In this document: piece after piece, positions 1-11,554 of the stretch
How the letters are laid out: each line of letters opens with the position of its first letter
Position numbering within the stretch: position 1 is the first letter of the stretch
The notes under the pieces: model-generated
The model's database searches: none
Told to the model about the DNA's origin: nothing
What the model saw: the letters and a program-made list of their open reading frames with translations, nothing else
Made by a program: the position numbers and the translations under genes
Origin: Dactylellina haptotyla
Taxonomy: Eukaryota > Ascomycota > Orbiliomycetes > Orbiliales > Orbiliaceae
Assembly (NCBI GenBank): GCA_031310005.1
Contig: CM062386.1
Location: 2,294,001 to 2,358,000, forward strand
Reading direction: 5' to 3'
DNA length: 64,000 nt

Positions 1-3000
1 GTTGGTTGGTTGGTTGGTTATATTGGGAGATGTCGTCAGGGTGTGTTTTCGTGTGTTTTGCTGGTTGCGTCGTTAACGTCAACGCCGGGCGACAGAAGGC
101 TCGAAAATGCTATCAACCGTGCATGCGGGTATGTATGCACTTTTGGGATGGACGAGAGAAGGAAGGGAGAGATATTGGAATTCAGATTCCAAGGGCAGGC
201 TCCTCGTATGATGTATTAATGATTATCCTTACACGGGCGAGAAGAAAAGAAAGAAAATAGCTAGTGTTTAAAGGGAGGCAGACGCCAATAATTTCGCACA
301 GCAAAGGGGTGGTGTGCGGGTGTGGTTATTGGTCGTGCCCGCCATATTACCCATCACCCATCATATCATATCATGGGGTTCCTCACAACAGGGGCCTCAC
401 CTCATCAGGTACCACAGAAAATATCGAAAACGACTGACAGCAAAGATGTGCAGCCCGCCCTCGGGCTCCTCTCGCACAAGCTAGCGCACGATCTTTGGTC
501 TCCGCTGCACAGGAAACTGGCTCTCTCGCTAAGCTCGCCGCCAGTTGTTCCTCCTGGCCCTCCTGCTCCTTCGCGATCTTGCACAGCCCCAAAGCCAAGC
601 CTTAGCTCTTTGACTACCTCTCTGCGTCCCGACCTCATCATGAAATAATCACCTTTTCTATGGCAGAAAGAGGAGAAAATCTTGTTTGCACAAGCCGAGA
701 GTTCGAAGAGGGATTTTGTATATTGTCCTTCAGTCTGCGGACGCCCTCTCTATCGACTTGGCGAACACGTCTTCCCAGCCCGTTCGTTCGTTCGTTCGTA
801 CTTCCTCTCGATCGAACAAGGAAATCGAAAGGAGGCAAGTTGCTTGGTATAGTTTTGGCTTTATTGCTTGTCTGCCTCCTTTCCAATATCCTCCGCCATT
901 TTCCAACAGTCAATCAATCGGCAATTATTGCTTCCCGGCTAGCTTTGTTCGCGGTCCGGTCAGAGACACGCATGTGCTCCAAAAAGAGAGCAGCCTGATA
1001 TCCATCGTGAGCTTTCGTATCGCCATTAGCAGCCTCACTATCATTCAATCAGCCAATCAATCAATCAATAATATGAATCGAATCAAATCAACCAGTCAAT
1101 TGCAATCCAAAAAGATGTCTTTGTTCGGAAACAACAACACAACGGCAGCATTAGTGTCCGTTTTCGACATGAACAATAAATATGGCCGGCCTCAATGGTC
1201 ATAGTCGCATTCGTCCCCTGTTGACCTGCTGGTCATTGGGGCATCCCGCTAGAGAAACCTTCTTTTTGTGTAGCCATAACATTCTGCTTTCCCCACAGAA
1301 AAAACTTTTTTGTTTTCTTTCTCGTCTCGATATCTCGAAATCAAACCCAAGAGAGATATCAAAGGGAAAAAATATATATGTTTGATGGAATTTAGGGCGT
1401 TTGAGGGAAAACAAACTCCAACAGAAAAAGGAAATTAGTATGTTTAAAATCTCAACCATTCCCCGGTCCCACGCCTGATTGGGCGTCTCATTCGGATTCA
1501 AACATGCCCGTCCGCCCTGAGCAGGCGCCGGAAATTATCCAAGAAAACTTCCAAGTTTCTTGTCTGCTTGTATCAATTTCCCCACGCTATCAATCGTCAC
1601 CAGCTTCGACCTTCTCCCCGTCACGCGTTTTCCGCAACCAGCTTTTCGCTGCACCAAGGCTGATTTTCCAAGCGTTGGCATTTATCATGTAATTACACAA
1701 TTTACCTCAGGTCGAATGTTTCTCTAGCCCAGGTATCAACACGAGAAACACCACAAACATCGGTCTTGGTACCAGAACGTTCCTCGTCTTTGTTCCCCCA
1801 TTGGCCCCACAGCGGCCCTTAAGCACCGATCATCCGCTGTGTCGCCAGAAAGTGCAGAAACGAAGCCTGTTGATACCAGGCACAGATATTATTTCGGTCG
1901 ACTGCGACTACCAAAGATGGAAGATATCTCCATACCAAGCATACTCCCAAGAACGCCCGTCGCAGAAGCTTCAGCCGAGATACAGGAACACAAATAAAAG
2001 CATTTGCTTGATTTCTGGTACATCCCTTGAGAAATAAAAAAACTTTGTCTATTCTCAATCAGGAGTGTGATTTTCCCTAAAGTGACAGCTGCATATAAGC
2101 TGCTTCGAGAAGCCTGGTTTCCAGGCTCAAAACTGAATCCTTTGATATATCGCTTACGAGCTTACCCAGTTGTTTATCCTTAACAGGCGACAGTCGCAGC
2201 ATAAATATTGCAAATACCTATTTGTATCCTGAGCAGCCTCAACGCATCCTTTGCATTCGGCGTCCTAAGCGCCAGTCCTAAAGCTTCAGATTCAGCTTTC
2301 GTTCCGGTCTCTCGATTGCTCAGCTGCCCTTCGCTAATGCAAACCTACAAAATATTCTCTGAAAATTTTAATTCCCAAGCCTCTGCATGTTGCTTCAAAG
2401 CGCCTGCATTACTAAAGCGAAGCGAAGAAGGCTGAGCAACATATCGTGAGGGACTGTATCCACAACATCGCACACGAGTCCCTTACCTGTTAACCGTGGT
2501 ACAGCAGGAAGCCAGGGGTCAGAAAATGAGATCGTAGTCCACGTAATGCTTCTATCTTGCTATTCAAAATCCTAAATTCATTTCTTGTTTCCGGTCAAAG
2601 CCAAGTATCAGAAAAACCTTTTTCTCTTGGACAAAGTCATCTTCACATCACACCTTCAACATATTCAAGTTTTGGATTCAATTCCCCCAACACCAAGACC
2701 TTTCAGACATGCTAGCCCATGCACGAGGATAGGGCCTGTCAAAGCCTTCGGCCAGTGAAAACCTAAGTTCAACAAATTGCCTCCCAGCTTCCGTTTTTAG
2801 GCGTAGCGATAATCACAGCGATCAGATACGCTGGCACGTTAAAACACGCACGCCTTAATTAGCTTAATTATCCTCACTTATTATCAGGTAGGTAACTCGA
2901 TCTTGAAGACAGCTGGGGTACCTTGCGTCTGGGCGCAAAAATACGTACCTACCTGATAGACAAGCTGTCGTCTCCGTCGAGTCAGGTCACCGTGACGAGA

Positions 3001-3427
3001 TCCACTCCGGCAATCCCACCTAGCGCATCTAGAAGGTATCTTTATATTGTCTTTTACTTTAAACAATCACGGTAATATTTTGCATACCGCGCTAGATAAT
3101 AGTTTGTGGAAGCAACGTCAACAGAAGTCTTTGTGTCTGGCATACTTTTCCGACATCCCCAGGTTTGTCACCTCCTGTAGCGTTTTGGACAAAAATATTT
3201 AAACGGTGGCAAGAAAAATAGTCGTCATTGTGCATGAGAAGGGAACCCTGTCAACACATTTCTCGGACCTCGTTCCAAGTGGTTATATCCGCTCGAGATA
3301 ACTTCAGTTCATTTTAAAAACTAGGTGGAAATAATTATGATTATATTGCAAAAACCACACGTTAAAAAATATCAACAAGATATATCTCAGTACCACATTC
3401 TCTTAACCAAACACGGCCCTCTGTTCT
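1..3427. other. gene-free region with simple repeats
   Basis: I recognise no gene here. Open frames are short (up to about 170 codons), low in complexity and match no family I know. The stretch holds a GTTG tetranucleotide run at the left edge, a GTTC run near 784-800, an AATC run near 1044-1072 and a 13 bp inverted repeat at 2882-2958, listed separately. The tail up to 3427 is probably the 3' flank of the isochorismatase-like gene. Confidence 0.5.
2882..2958. repeat. 77 bp segment bounded by 13 bp perfect inverted repeats
   Basis: Arms are TATCAGGTAGGTA at 2882-2894 and its exact reverse complement at 2946-2958, separated by 51 bp. The arms could be terminal inverted repeats of a tiny MITE-like element or simply a stem-loop. 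I see no clear target-site duplication next to it. Confidence 0.5.
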
Positions 3428-4355
3428 CTAATTGGCCAATTCAATCTTACCATCCGGCCCAGAAATCAATTCAATTTCTCCGGGAATGATAGTTCCGTTC
3501 TCAACTGCAGCAGCGTGACCGCGCGCGAGCTGGCCGTAAACTGGGTAGTACTGATCCAACCATGGCAAAATCTAAAAAAAAATCAAAGTCGTGATTAGTT
3601 TATCGATAATTCCAATTTTCTCAATGCTAATGTTGAAAACGAAGATAAAAAACGTACAGTCTTGGCACCAGGGTTGAAGTTCCAGTTCTTCATCAAATCG
3701 CAGACAATATAGAAGAGCGAAACAATGTTGACACCTGCATGGCGCATCTGGTCGTTACTGATATCTCGGATCAATGGAGTTGTGGTACCAGACGCCTCGA
3801 CGTTGGCCCAAACACTGTATCCTTCCTGGCGGAGGGAGAGGGCGAGGAAAGTTGTACCTAGTAAATCATTCCATTAGTACACAATCCGGGTCAATGTGAA
3901 AAGCTGTGCAGTAACATACAAACATCGGTAACGATACCGCCAACGATAACCTGCGTCCGGTTGGTAGCCTTGATAGCCTTTCTGAAGTCTTCGTTATCCC
4001 ATGCGCTGACCTGGCCATTCCTCTGAATCAATGGTGCATCCGGGTACATCTCCAAAATCTCCTTTGGCAATGGACCATTCGGCCCTTGCTGGGCAGAAGT
4101 AGTCATGACGACGGGGATGTCAAAGATCTTGCCGAGGGCTGCATGAGCCATCATATTGCGGTAGTAGAGGGTGTGGTCAAAGTCGCGGGCGAGCTGGAAG
4201 AGGCCGACCTGGAGATCAAGAATGAGGAGAACGGCCTTGTCAATCTCAAGACGCTCCCACGGAACTTTGACGGCGTTGGCGAGGGGGTCCACGGGTTTCT
4301 TCGTAGCAGCGGTGAGCGCCGCAAAGGCGAGGAAGAAGATAGAGAAGAACTTCAT
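3428..4355 (-). CDS. isochorismatase-like (YcaC-type) cysteine hydrolase, probably secreted
   Basis: Three exons, 4355-3920, 3857-3658 and 3571-3428, give 259 residues with no stop. Residues 1 to about 17 form a signal peptide (hydrophobic core SIFFLAFAALTAA), so the product probably enters the secretory route. Asp47 in the strand-end DLQ motif and Cys146 in the VTDVC motif fit the catalytic Asp and Cys of the isochorismatase-like fold; GPNGPLP and AWDNEDF segments are typical of the YcaC branch. The nucleophile codon is split by intron 1. The family hydrolyses isochorismate or small amides; the substrate here cannot be read from sequence. No neighbouring gene suggests a pathway. The family call is firm, the substrate is unknown, and secretion is inferred from the leader only. 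Confidence 0.85.
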
Positions 4356-6551
4356 TGTGAAGAGCCGAGTAAGATATAAACTCTCGACCGAGTCAAAAAT
4401 AAGGATAGAAGACTGGGAGATAAATATTTATATATACTGCGATCACTGTTAGACTTCTGAAGAAATCAAGTGCTGGCGTTAATCTGGAGATAGAAGAAAA
4501 AAAAGCTATTCAAGAGCAACCTAACCATGCCCATTATATAGACTTCTCCAACACCGTGGTCATAGTTATCACGCTATCGCCAATACCCTCGGTACTAGCT
4601 CCGCCTCGGTGCATCCTCTCTTCTCTATATCTATGGTTTGACGTAAACCAAGCCCTGGCATCTTGATCACTAATGATGGCCAACGGTCTTGGTATTACAT
4701 ATTGGGGTATTCCGGCATATCGAAACTCTCTTTCGCAAATACAGTCGCATATCCCAGTCGTCTAGAATGCTACCAGAGCTCAGCCAAGCGTTTCTATCGA
4801 ATATCGGCGGGTATCAGAAAAAGTGGGTCGCCCACATCAAAGGTAGATCAACGTCGGTAACATGCGCTCCTTCTCGTTTGATAATTGGTTGCGGAAATGA
4901 GAAGCAATACGAAGGTACCCCAAGGAAGGAACTTACTGGTGAAGTTTAAGCTTTTGGGGTCGTGAATATTTTCTTTTCATTCTGCTCCCTGCAAGTCTTG
5001 CCTGCCTAGGGTAGCTTGCATGAGAAACCTATGGCCCTATCGACAAGGCCCGACGTCTAGATAGAGCTCGAGTGTTCCAACGGTGGTTAGTGCGAGGGAA
5101 CACTAGGTTAGACGATTACTGAACACGCGCCAGCAGGGGAGAATCGAGGGGCTCGGAACAAGGGTTCGACGACATGGCTAGCTCGTAGGGTCAAGGGTCA
5201 AGCAAAAATCGCATCGGATTTGGACGAAGAGAAATTTTAATCCGAGGTGGAATGAATCCGAATCTACATGCAGTTACAAGAAAGATCCTGTTCCGAGATA
5301 TAAAACCTGCAAAACTGGCGGCATGGTTGCCACTTGCCCCTTGGCACTAGATTACGAAAGGTGATTGAGCACATGGGGGCTTGTTTTTAGCCTGGTTTAT
5401 AAGCGGGTCTAGTCTGCGTTGCATAATCCCATTTGGCCTTCCGTCGCACAAGCCATAACAGCGCAAGCTTTTCAAGATTTCTACGCGACGGGTGAACCCT
5501 TTTCGGCGGAAGAAGACGAAAACGCCACTAGATAAAAATACGAAGTTCCCGTCCAAGAAAACAAGAAAATTATAATGCACTTGCATGAGAGTTTGTTGAA
5601 TATTTCCAACGTACATGTATCTCCACCTCGGTTCATTTAAAATAGTATATCATACAACGGGAACGGGTAAACCGGAAACAAGGGAATTTGCTGCATTCAA
5701 GAAAGATATCTGCATTGCATGCAACGTGATTGAGGTGGCTAGCTGGGAGGAACTCGTATCAATGGGGATTCTTAAAATCGATATATCCACTTGTTGGGAT
5801 ACATCGCTAAATAGAGTACGGATACTGGCCTCCCGAACCGTTGCTTATGCTAATTGTATGTTTGGGAGGAATTCACTATCATTCATCCATAGAAAGCGTC
5901 CAAATCCGAGAGATGATCTTCAATTATCTACCCCACGAGCTGGGTAACCGCTGAAGGCATGATCTGCTTATTGAATTTGCATGTACTTGGGGGGCTTGCT
6001 CGTCCCTGGCTTAGTAGGTGTGATTACATCCGCCAAGTCAGCATCAACCTCGCACCAAACGGCTCATGACAAAGCTCTCTACTGCGAAATCAACAGTCTT
6101 AAGGTGTCTTGGTGCTTGAGGGAACCCTGCTGGCTTGTTGAGTAAGCAGAAATTCCAACAGTGCAGGGAAAGTTTGGCCGATAGCTTGTGTGTGTTGGCG
6201 TCCGAGTTGGGTAGTTGGCAACCGGAGCCGATCCTCTGCAACCTAAGGTCATCCGGAAGATATTCAGGGTCATTGTGGATCTTGCTGAAGGGACTTTTTG
6301 TTGGCAATACTTGTTGACATCTTTACAAAAGAGCTAATGATTATATAATAGACCTATCGATAGCTATCTGGACGTACCTAAAATCACAAACCTCCTTTAC
6401 ATGCTCTATTTACGAGGTACCCAGGCGTTGCAAACAAGCAACAGCGGAATCTGTAATGCATCATTCAATTAAATTTGAATGTCAAAAAAGAAAAAGAAAA
6501 AAAGAAAAAATTAGAAGAAGAAAAAGAGAGACGGTATATTCGTCATCGTAT
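4356..6551. other. gene-free region
   Basis: This stretch lies between the start of the isochorismatase-like gene and the 3' end of the FAD oxidase gene, so it includes the former's promoter. Frames of up to 110 codons exist on both strands but resemble no family and show no splice-joined coding pattern. The 3' flank at about 6484-6530 is a purine-rich A/G run. Confidence 0.4.
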
Positions 6552-8255
6552 TTAACGTAGAGGGTTAACTGAGATTTCAAGTCTGTCTGTGAAAGGACTG
6601 TCAAATATTCCCATCGTATTTAACTCAGAGTATACTTTAAACCACTCTGGATATTTTGGGTACAGTTCCTTAATACTCTCTTTACTTATGGTATCGAGAT
6701 CTAAGCCCCAATGAACCCTCACTTGAGAGTTTCCTCGCTGGACCTTTCTCGTGACCGATGTCAATAGTTCTTCCCCAGTTGTGATTCCCAACAGCATATC
6801 TAGTTCGACCATACAAGTCAAACGGCCTTGTTGAGGTGCCAGATATGCGTCTGAGGCAGCAACAAAACGCAAAGAGAAGGGACCTGCCATGTACCAGTTC
6901 ATTTTGTTAGCTTCGTTTTGGAACACGGAGAGCAAGTTATCAATCGCGTCGACAAGATGCTCATCAACGGGGTATGAAAGTTCCACCGCTAAAGCTTTCA
7001 CATTATCAACAGGCCCAAGATTAAGAATTTTGTAGCTTTTGTCAATGTGGTGCTTGACCACTAGCGAATTGAGGGCGTTGTTGATAATCTCTGGACTAGT
7101 TGTGGGCCAGAGATTCAAGGCTCGCACAAGCCAGTATTCAGCGAGCGGGCAACCAGCCAATATCCCCGCAATCCAATCCTCAATCCCACGGCTTCCACTT
7201 GGATGGTCAGCATCGATTTTATTTTTCGTCTGAACAACGCAAGAGTGGCGGCCTTTAACGGGATAAGGGTTAATGTCGACTTCGTAGTGTCGGTTCTCAG
7301 TAAGAACTTTGGGAAGCCCTCCTTCTATAGGGAAAGCTAGATCCTGCTTCACCTGCTCCCAGGTACTAAGATCCCTGTTCTCTTCGAGATAGTACGAATC
7401 TACTACCTCGAGGATATAAGAGTAGATGATTCCTGTGCAACCCATGGATACCACAACAGTGTTGAACCAGTCGTCGTCCTGTTTAAGGATTCGATCCTGG
7501 AATTGTTTATCAAATGCTTCTGGGTCCGAAATACCCTGTGACGGTTCAATTTGGTACACAGTTCCATCCCCAGAAACCAGAACTACGGCCCGTACACTAC
7601 TTGCAATCGGGCCTAGTGTAATCCCAGTTCCATGGGTGCCCGTAGAGATCGCTCCAGCCAAAGTCTGGCCATCATATGCACCCATATTTGCTAGCGCCAA
7701 ATATCTTTTGTCCAATGCTGTGTTCAGATCTTTGATTGTGATTCCACTCTCCACGGCGAAGAGCTTGCCGGCGCCTAGAGGGTATTTGAGGAGGCCGGGG
7801 TCTATATCTAAGACCCGGCTCATGCCATGTGGATCCAGAAGGAGGCCGCCTTTGAAGACTGGTGCTACGTTGGAATAAGAATGGCCGGATCCGATAGCTC
7901 GGATAGTGATTTTGCACTTCTGGGCGTCACTGATAGCTGTGACAATATCGTTCAAGCATTTAGGTCTTCGGATTTGGACAGGGTAGCAAACTTGCTGATT
8001 TATGCAATTGGACCAAGTTACCGAGATACGGAACAATCTCTTTACCCAGTTAGATACGGCTTGAAAAAGCTTAGATATCAAAGAACAAATTGTCCATCTT
8101 TTGTGGTGCACTGCTATGACTGAATGAGCTGCATGATCTAAGTTGCCATCGCCGTTGATGATCCGTTTCTTGAGCTCATCGAGGTGTTCTTCGTTTTCGG
8201 GGTCAGCCACTAGCACCTTCAGGAGCTCGACGGTGGCCTTAGCTTGAGCTTCCAT
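6552..8255 (-). CDS. FAD-linked oxidoreductase of the sugar-1,4-lactone oxidase (ALO/GLO) type
   Basis: A single 567-codon exon. About 60 extra residues precede the domain. The PCMH-type FAD-binding half begins near residue 75 with TWSN and continues to GSGHSYS around residue 123, where the His is the candidate for covalent FAD attachment, as in L-gulonolactone oxidase. Further on are GTHGTG (about residue 208) and the C-terminal HWG motif, matching the HWxK-like motif of aldonolactone oxidases. The family oxidises lactones such as D-arabinono-1,4-lactone at C2 using oxygen. It is longer than a typical ALO, and no ALO-style transmembrane segment is obvious, so it may be a paralogue acting on another sugar acid or alcohol. 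The first Met fits the frame and no upstream exon is needed. Family is well supported; substrate is not. Confidence 0.8.
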   Translation of the reverse strand: MEAQAKATVELLKVLVADPENEEHLDELKKRIINGDGNLDHAAHSVIAVHHKRWTICSLISKLFQAVSNWVKRLFRISVTWSNCINQQVCYPVQIRRPKCLNDIVTAISDAQKCKITIRAIGSGHSYSNVAPVFKGGLLLDPHGMSRVLDIDPGLLKYPLGAGKLFAVESGITIKDLNTALDKRYLALANMGAYDGQTLAGAISTGTHGTGITLGPIASSVRAVVLVSGDGTVYQIEPSQGISDPEAFDKQFQDRILKQDDDWFNTVVVSMGCTGIIYSYILEVVDSYYLEENRDLSTWEQVKQDLAFPIEGGLPKVLTENRHYEVDINPYPVKGRHSCVVQTKNKIDADHPSGSRGIEDWIAGILAGCPLAEYWLVRALNLWPTTSPEIINNALNSLVVKHHIDKSYKILNLGPVDNVKALAVELSYPVDEHLVDAIDNLLSVFQNEANKMNWYMAGPFSLRFVAASDAYLAPQQGRLTCMVELDMLLGITTGEELLTSVTRKVQRGNSQVRVHWGLDLDTISKESIKELYPKYPEWFKVYSELNTMGIFDSPFTDRLEISVNPLR

Positions 8256-9065
8256 CTTAGTATCCGTGATCTGGTAGGATCGATGCGTCTTATGTTAATA
8301 GTTTGTATGTTTGCTAGTGGAAACTGTGCTTTTGTCTAGTTTTACGAGGAGGAAGGGGAAACTATCCTTTCCTTTCGAAAGGCGCGAAGCCGAATATTAA
8401 TAGCAATCATGAATTTGTGGAAATGCTATTGTGCGGCACACTGAAATTGCGAAAACAAACCAGCTAGTTTCTGATGACCTTCTATGAGCCCCCCACCTAA
8501 TATCTGGGGAATTCCAACTTTGGGATCCCTTTGCAGCGGGGTTAGTGGATACCTATTCCGCAGTGCGCAGATATTGATAGCTGTGGGTGAGCCGGGCCGT
8601 GTGTTCGTCGCCGTTTGTGTTGATTTTGCAGGAGCTGAAGAAGAGCAAACTGAAGGGTTGGCGACCTTGTGACCCTTTCCATTCCACAAAAACAGTAAAG
8701 AAACTTGCTTTAGCATTGCAGATGAGCATCTCGAACGCGAATTCTTTTTAGTTTTCCGAAAGATGCTTGGATCTGGTTGGACGGCTCCAGAGACGCCGGG
8801 CGGAACTGCCTCCACCATGCATGGTGGCTTGCATTCAGCTTCCTCAGCTTTACGCCGAATGCAACCGTCAAAGCCTTGCCACCCTCGAAAAAGCACAAAC
8901 AGCACAGCTGTCTAAGAGAATGCTTTATTTAATACGCCGTGATAGAATCTTTATTTACATGTGCTGCTAATAATGATTCCCGCTTGACAAGTTAATCACT
9001 GCCTCCTATACCTTTATTTTTTGCATACAACGAGATATCGAGAGTGCCTGAAAGCTTAACTCATA
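8256..9065. other. divergent intergenic region
   Basis: Upstream of both the minus-strand FAD oxidase (start 8255) and the plus-strand membrane protein (start 9066), so it should hold both promoters. An open minus-strand frame at 8426-8905 has no recognisable domain. A 16 bp palindrome lies at 8812-8827. Confidence 0.4.
8812..8827. repeat. 16 bp perfect palindrome
   Basis: CCACCATGCATGGTGG reads the same on both strands. It lies about 240 bp upstream of the membrane protein start, where it could bind a dimeric regulator, or it may be chance. Confidence 0.4.
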
Positions 9066-9617
9066 ATGGCATCGAATGACGGTTCTCTGCTCCCGCTGAT
9101 TAACGATAGGCGAAAAATAATCCACCCAGAAGATCTTCCCTATCAAATCAACCCAGAGCATCCCGGCTATGTCCTCCGCTTCCTCTTCGTCGCAGAAGTG
9201 GTCATAAATGTCGTGGAACTGGTATTCCTTCTCTTTTATCCAGACCGCGTTCTCAACTTGTTCCTCACGGAAGGGATTCCCGTTTCTACGTCCCTGATAA
9301 CCTTGATGCAATTCTTTGGTATGCTCTACGTCGGCATAACCATTGTTACAGCCCTTGGCGTACCAAACACTCCGATCGCAATCGAGACACGCACAAGCGT
9401 GTACAGGATGTATGCCGTGCTTGATTTCATGGCTGTCACTTCATTGCACTACCTCGCGTGGAAAGGACCAGAATATTCAGGATTCTCACCCAAAGCGATG
9501 ACGTTCTTGGGAAACTACCTGATCGGTGCTTTGCTGCAGAGGTTGATTCCATTGATATGGTTCCCTGCATCCTTTGGTAGATATGAGTATATTCTAGATT
9601 CCGGAAGAGGCGACTGA
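9066..9617 (+). CDS. small multi-pass membrane protein, unknown function
   Basis: A single 183-codon exon. I do not recognise the family. A hydrophilic N-terminus of about 35 residues is followed by four hydrophobic segments: residues about 36-60, 76-100, 118-136 and 144-168. The pattern (polar head, four helices, short polar tail) suggests an integral membrane protein. No signal peptide, catalytic motif or cysteine pattern is visible. The start at 9066 is the first Met of the frame and lies just before the conserved-looking charged leader. It could be a lineage-specific hypothetical protein; composition and unbroken frame argue that it is real. Confidence 0.65.
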   Translation: MASNDGSLLPLINDRRKIIHPEDLPYQINPEHPGYVLRFLFVAEVVINVVELVFLLFYPDRVLNLFLTEGIPVSTSLITLMQFFGMLYVGITIVTALGVPNTPIAIETRTSVYRMYAVLDFMAVTSLHYLAWKGPEYSGFSPKAMTFLGNYLIGALLQRLIPLIWFPASFGRYEYILDSGRGD

Positions 9618-10419
9618 TTTTGGCCATGGGGTAAGTGCGCGGGGATCACGATCGATAGGCATCAGGCTAAGCTTGGTTTCAGCTTATAAGTTTTAAAGAA
9701 AGAGGGAGAGGAAAGAAGGGATTCAAGACCTTTATTATATATAAATTCCTAGTTATCCTTCAATGTACCCGCCCAAGAGTATTTTATTTATTTATTTTAT
9801 GTACCTGCTATTAGGTATTCGCAAAATAGCGGAGCTAGCAACATTTAATCACAAGTGTTGAGCCTGTTGTATTTTCTGCCACAGGCTTTGTCTTTGTGTT
9901 TTCGTCTGGTCTTGCCTTTGAGATCCGTCGCAGGTAGACTTTGATGAAAAGAGATTTCCAAACTGAGCTTAGGAGCGAAATAGTGCACTAGTGATATTTT
10001 ATAGCTACTCAGGTCCTGCACGATCATAGTATACCGATTTCGATAGTTTTATGTTTCTATTTTTCATATTATGCCAACCCAATACCCTAATTCTATTCGC
10101 ATCGCATTGAAATACACATTTTTGCACCCAAAGAAACCCGTAAGTCTGGTTAAGAGACTGAGAAACCCGTTGCTTTTCTCAAGTTGCCTTCCACATCACA
10201 TACGCAGTCCATAACCTGCAGAGTCACGACACACCATTCAAACGTTACTAATCATGATCTCCAAAGAAGAAAGAAAAAAGAAATTAAGAAGGGGAACAGG
10301 AAAATATCACAACTTCAAAGTGGATAAACGCCCAGACATGTGAATAATGCAAGTCAAGATAGTTTACGATAAAAAGTGGATGGGAGATAAGCAGAAAAGG
10401 CCCAAAGAGCTGATTGTTT
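9618..10419. other. convergent 3' flanks
   Basis: Region between two genes pointing at each other. It is AT-rich with repeated TTTATTTATT around 9785. It probably holds both 3' UTRs and polyadenylation signals. No gene seen. Confidence 0.4.
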
Positions 10420-11554
10420 TCAGCCACTGACAATGGCGGCAACGGTCTTGCCTGGAGAAACTTCCCTCATAAGTGGACCGATATTCTTCGGCTCGATCAT
10501 TAATACTGATGCTTCAACAAGAAGCCTGCCATCTCCTTCGGCACCAGGTTCTGGAAGGGATTCCAGTCTTCCAGAAGCCCAAGCCTTCCTTCCTTCGACT
10601 TTAGTAGTCTCGGCTTTAATTATTATGAACTGGTTGGCCTTGCAGGGGGCACGATAGTTAACATCGAGATTGGCGGTCATGCCGACCTTATTGGGCAGAG
10701 CAGGGAAGCAGCACCGCGCCAGAGTCTCGTCCATCAAAGTTGCCAAAAGGCCGCCATGGACAACACCAGGGTGCCCGCAGAGCTGGTCGCCGACGTGGAG
10801 GATAGCGAACAGTCGCTTTCCGTGTTTATCCGCGAACACTAAGGGAGGAACAGCAATTCTGTCCGGGCCGGTAAGGACACCGGCAGTCAGAACATTGGGT
10901 CGGAATATTGTAGGAATTTCCAGGTGCGGTCTTGTCTCGATGAGAGTTTTATCTTCTCTGAGTTTCTGAATGATGGGGTGGTTCTGGATGTATGCTTCGA
11001 TCTCGAGAGTTTGCTCGTCAGAGATGCCCTCTTCGGGGTGCATAGCCATGCGAGTTGCTTCGGTGGTAGCGACAATCATGTTGGGCTCGTAGATGACGAG
11101 AGCAATAACGGAGCCGAAGGTTACAATAAGGATACCACCAACGGTACGGCCTGCGAAGCGAAGGATGCGACTAAAGATGGAAGGTGGTTCTTGTATTTGG
11201 ATCTTGACCGGAGCTAATAATAGAGAAATTAGTAAATGGGAAGATATTATGCATCAGAGAACGTGTTAAGCACTTACGATTTCCTTCACCGGTGTCGTAG
11301 GTATGGGTTTGGTACTGCTGTTTCCGAGGAAAAGTACCTGGGTTACAAAGACGCTGGTTAGCAGGAAAGCTACAAGGGGAGCTTGGTATCTTCTTGGCAA
11401 AGAACGTACTTAGAGCCCTGGAGCTTAAATTAAACCTTGGGAAGGCTCTCTGGCAAATCCTCTGCGCCTGCAATGGTTGTTCTAGTAGTGATGCTCGAGC
11501 GGGTGTGATGGATCTGCTTGCTCGAAGCAGAGTTCGAGGAAGGAGCGTGGCCAT
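10420..11554 (-). CDS. mitochondrial membrane-anchored hotdog-fold thioesterase (4HBT/PaaI type)
   Basis: Three exons, 11554-11410, 11337-11278 and 11213-10420, give 332 residues with correct phases. The N-terminus (MATLLPRTLLRASRSI, rich in Arg and Ser, no acidic residues) is a typical mitochondrial presequence. Near residues 85-110 a hydrophobic stretch (GGILIVTFGSVIALVIY) is a single membrane anchor. The C-terminal part holds the 4HBT thioesterase domain, with the HPGVVHGGLLATLMDE segment that forms the hotdog helix and active-site region. Such proteins hydrolyse acyl-CoA thioesters and resemble the fungal Fmp10-like group. The third exon alone has an internal Met that would give a shorter product lacking the presequence; the spliced model is preferred because frame and targeting signals agree. 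Substrate chain length is unknown. Confidence 0.85.

Noticed and set aside
1120-1150. Peptide MSLFGNNNT near the left edge, also seen as MSLFGNNNK near 15130
   Set aside because: The short match is probably chance; the second case is antisense to the decayed paralogue and neither frame continues as a protein of known type.
8426-8905. 159-codon minus-strand frame
   Set aside because: It lies in a divergent promoter interval, contains a palindrome and has no recognisable domain or spliced partner.
10140-10165. CTGAGAAACCC resembling part of a thiamin pyrophosphate riboswitch
   Set aside because: No matching second half or stem context, and no thiamin gene nearby.
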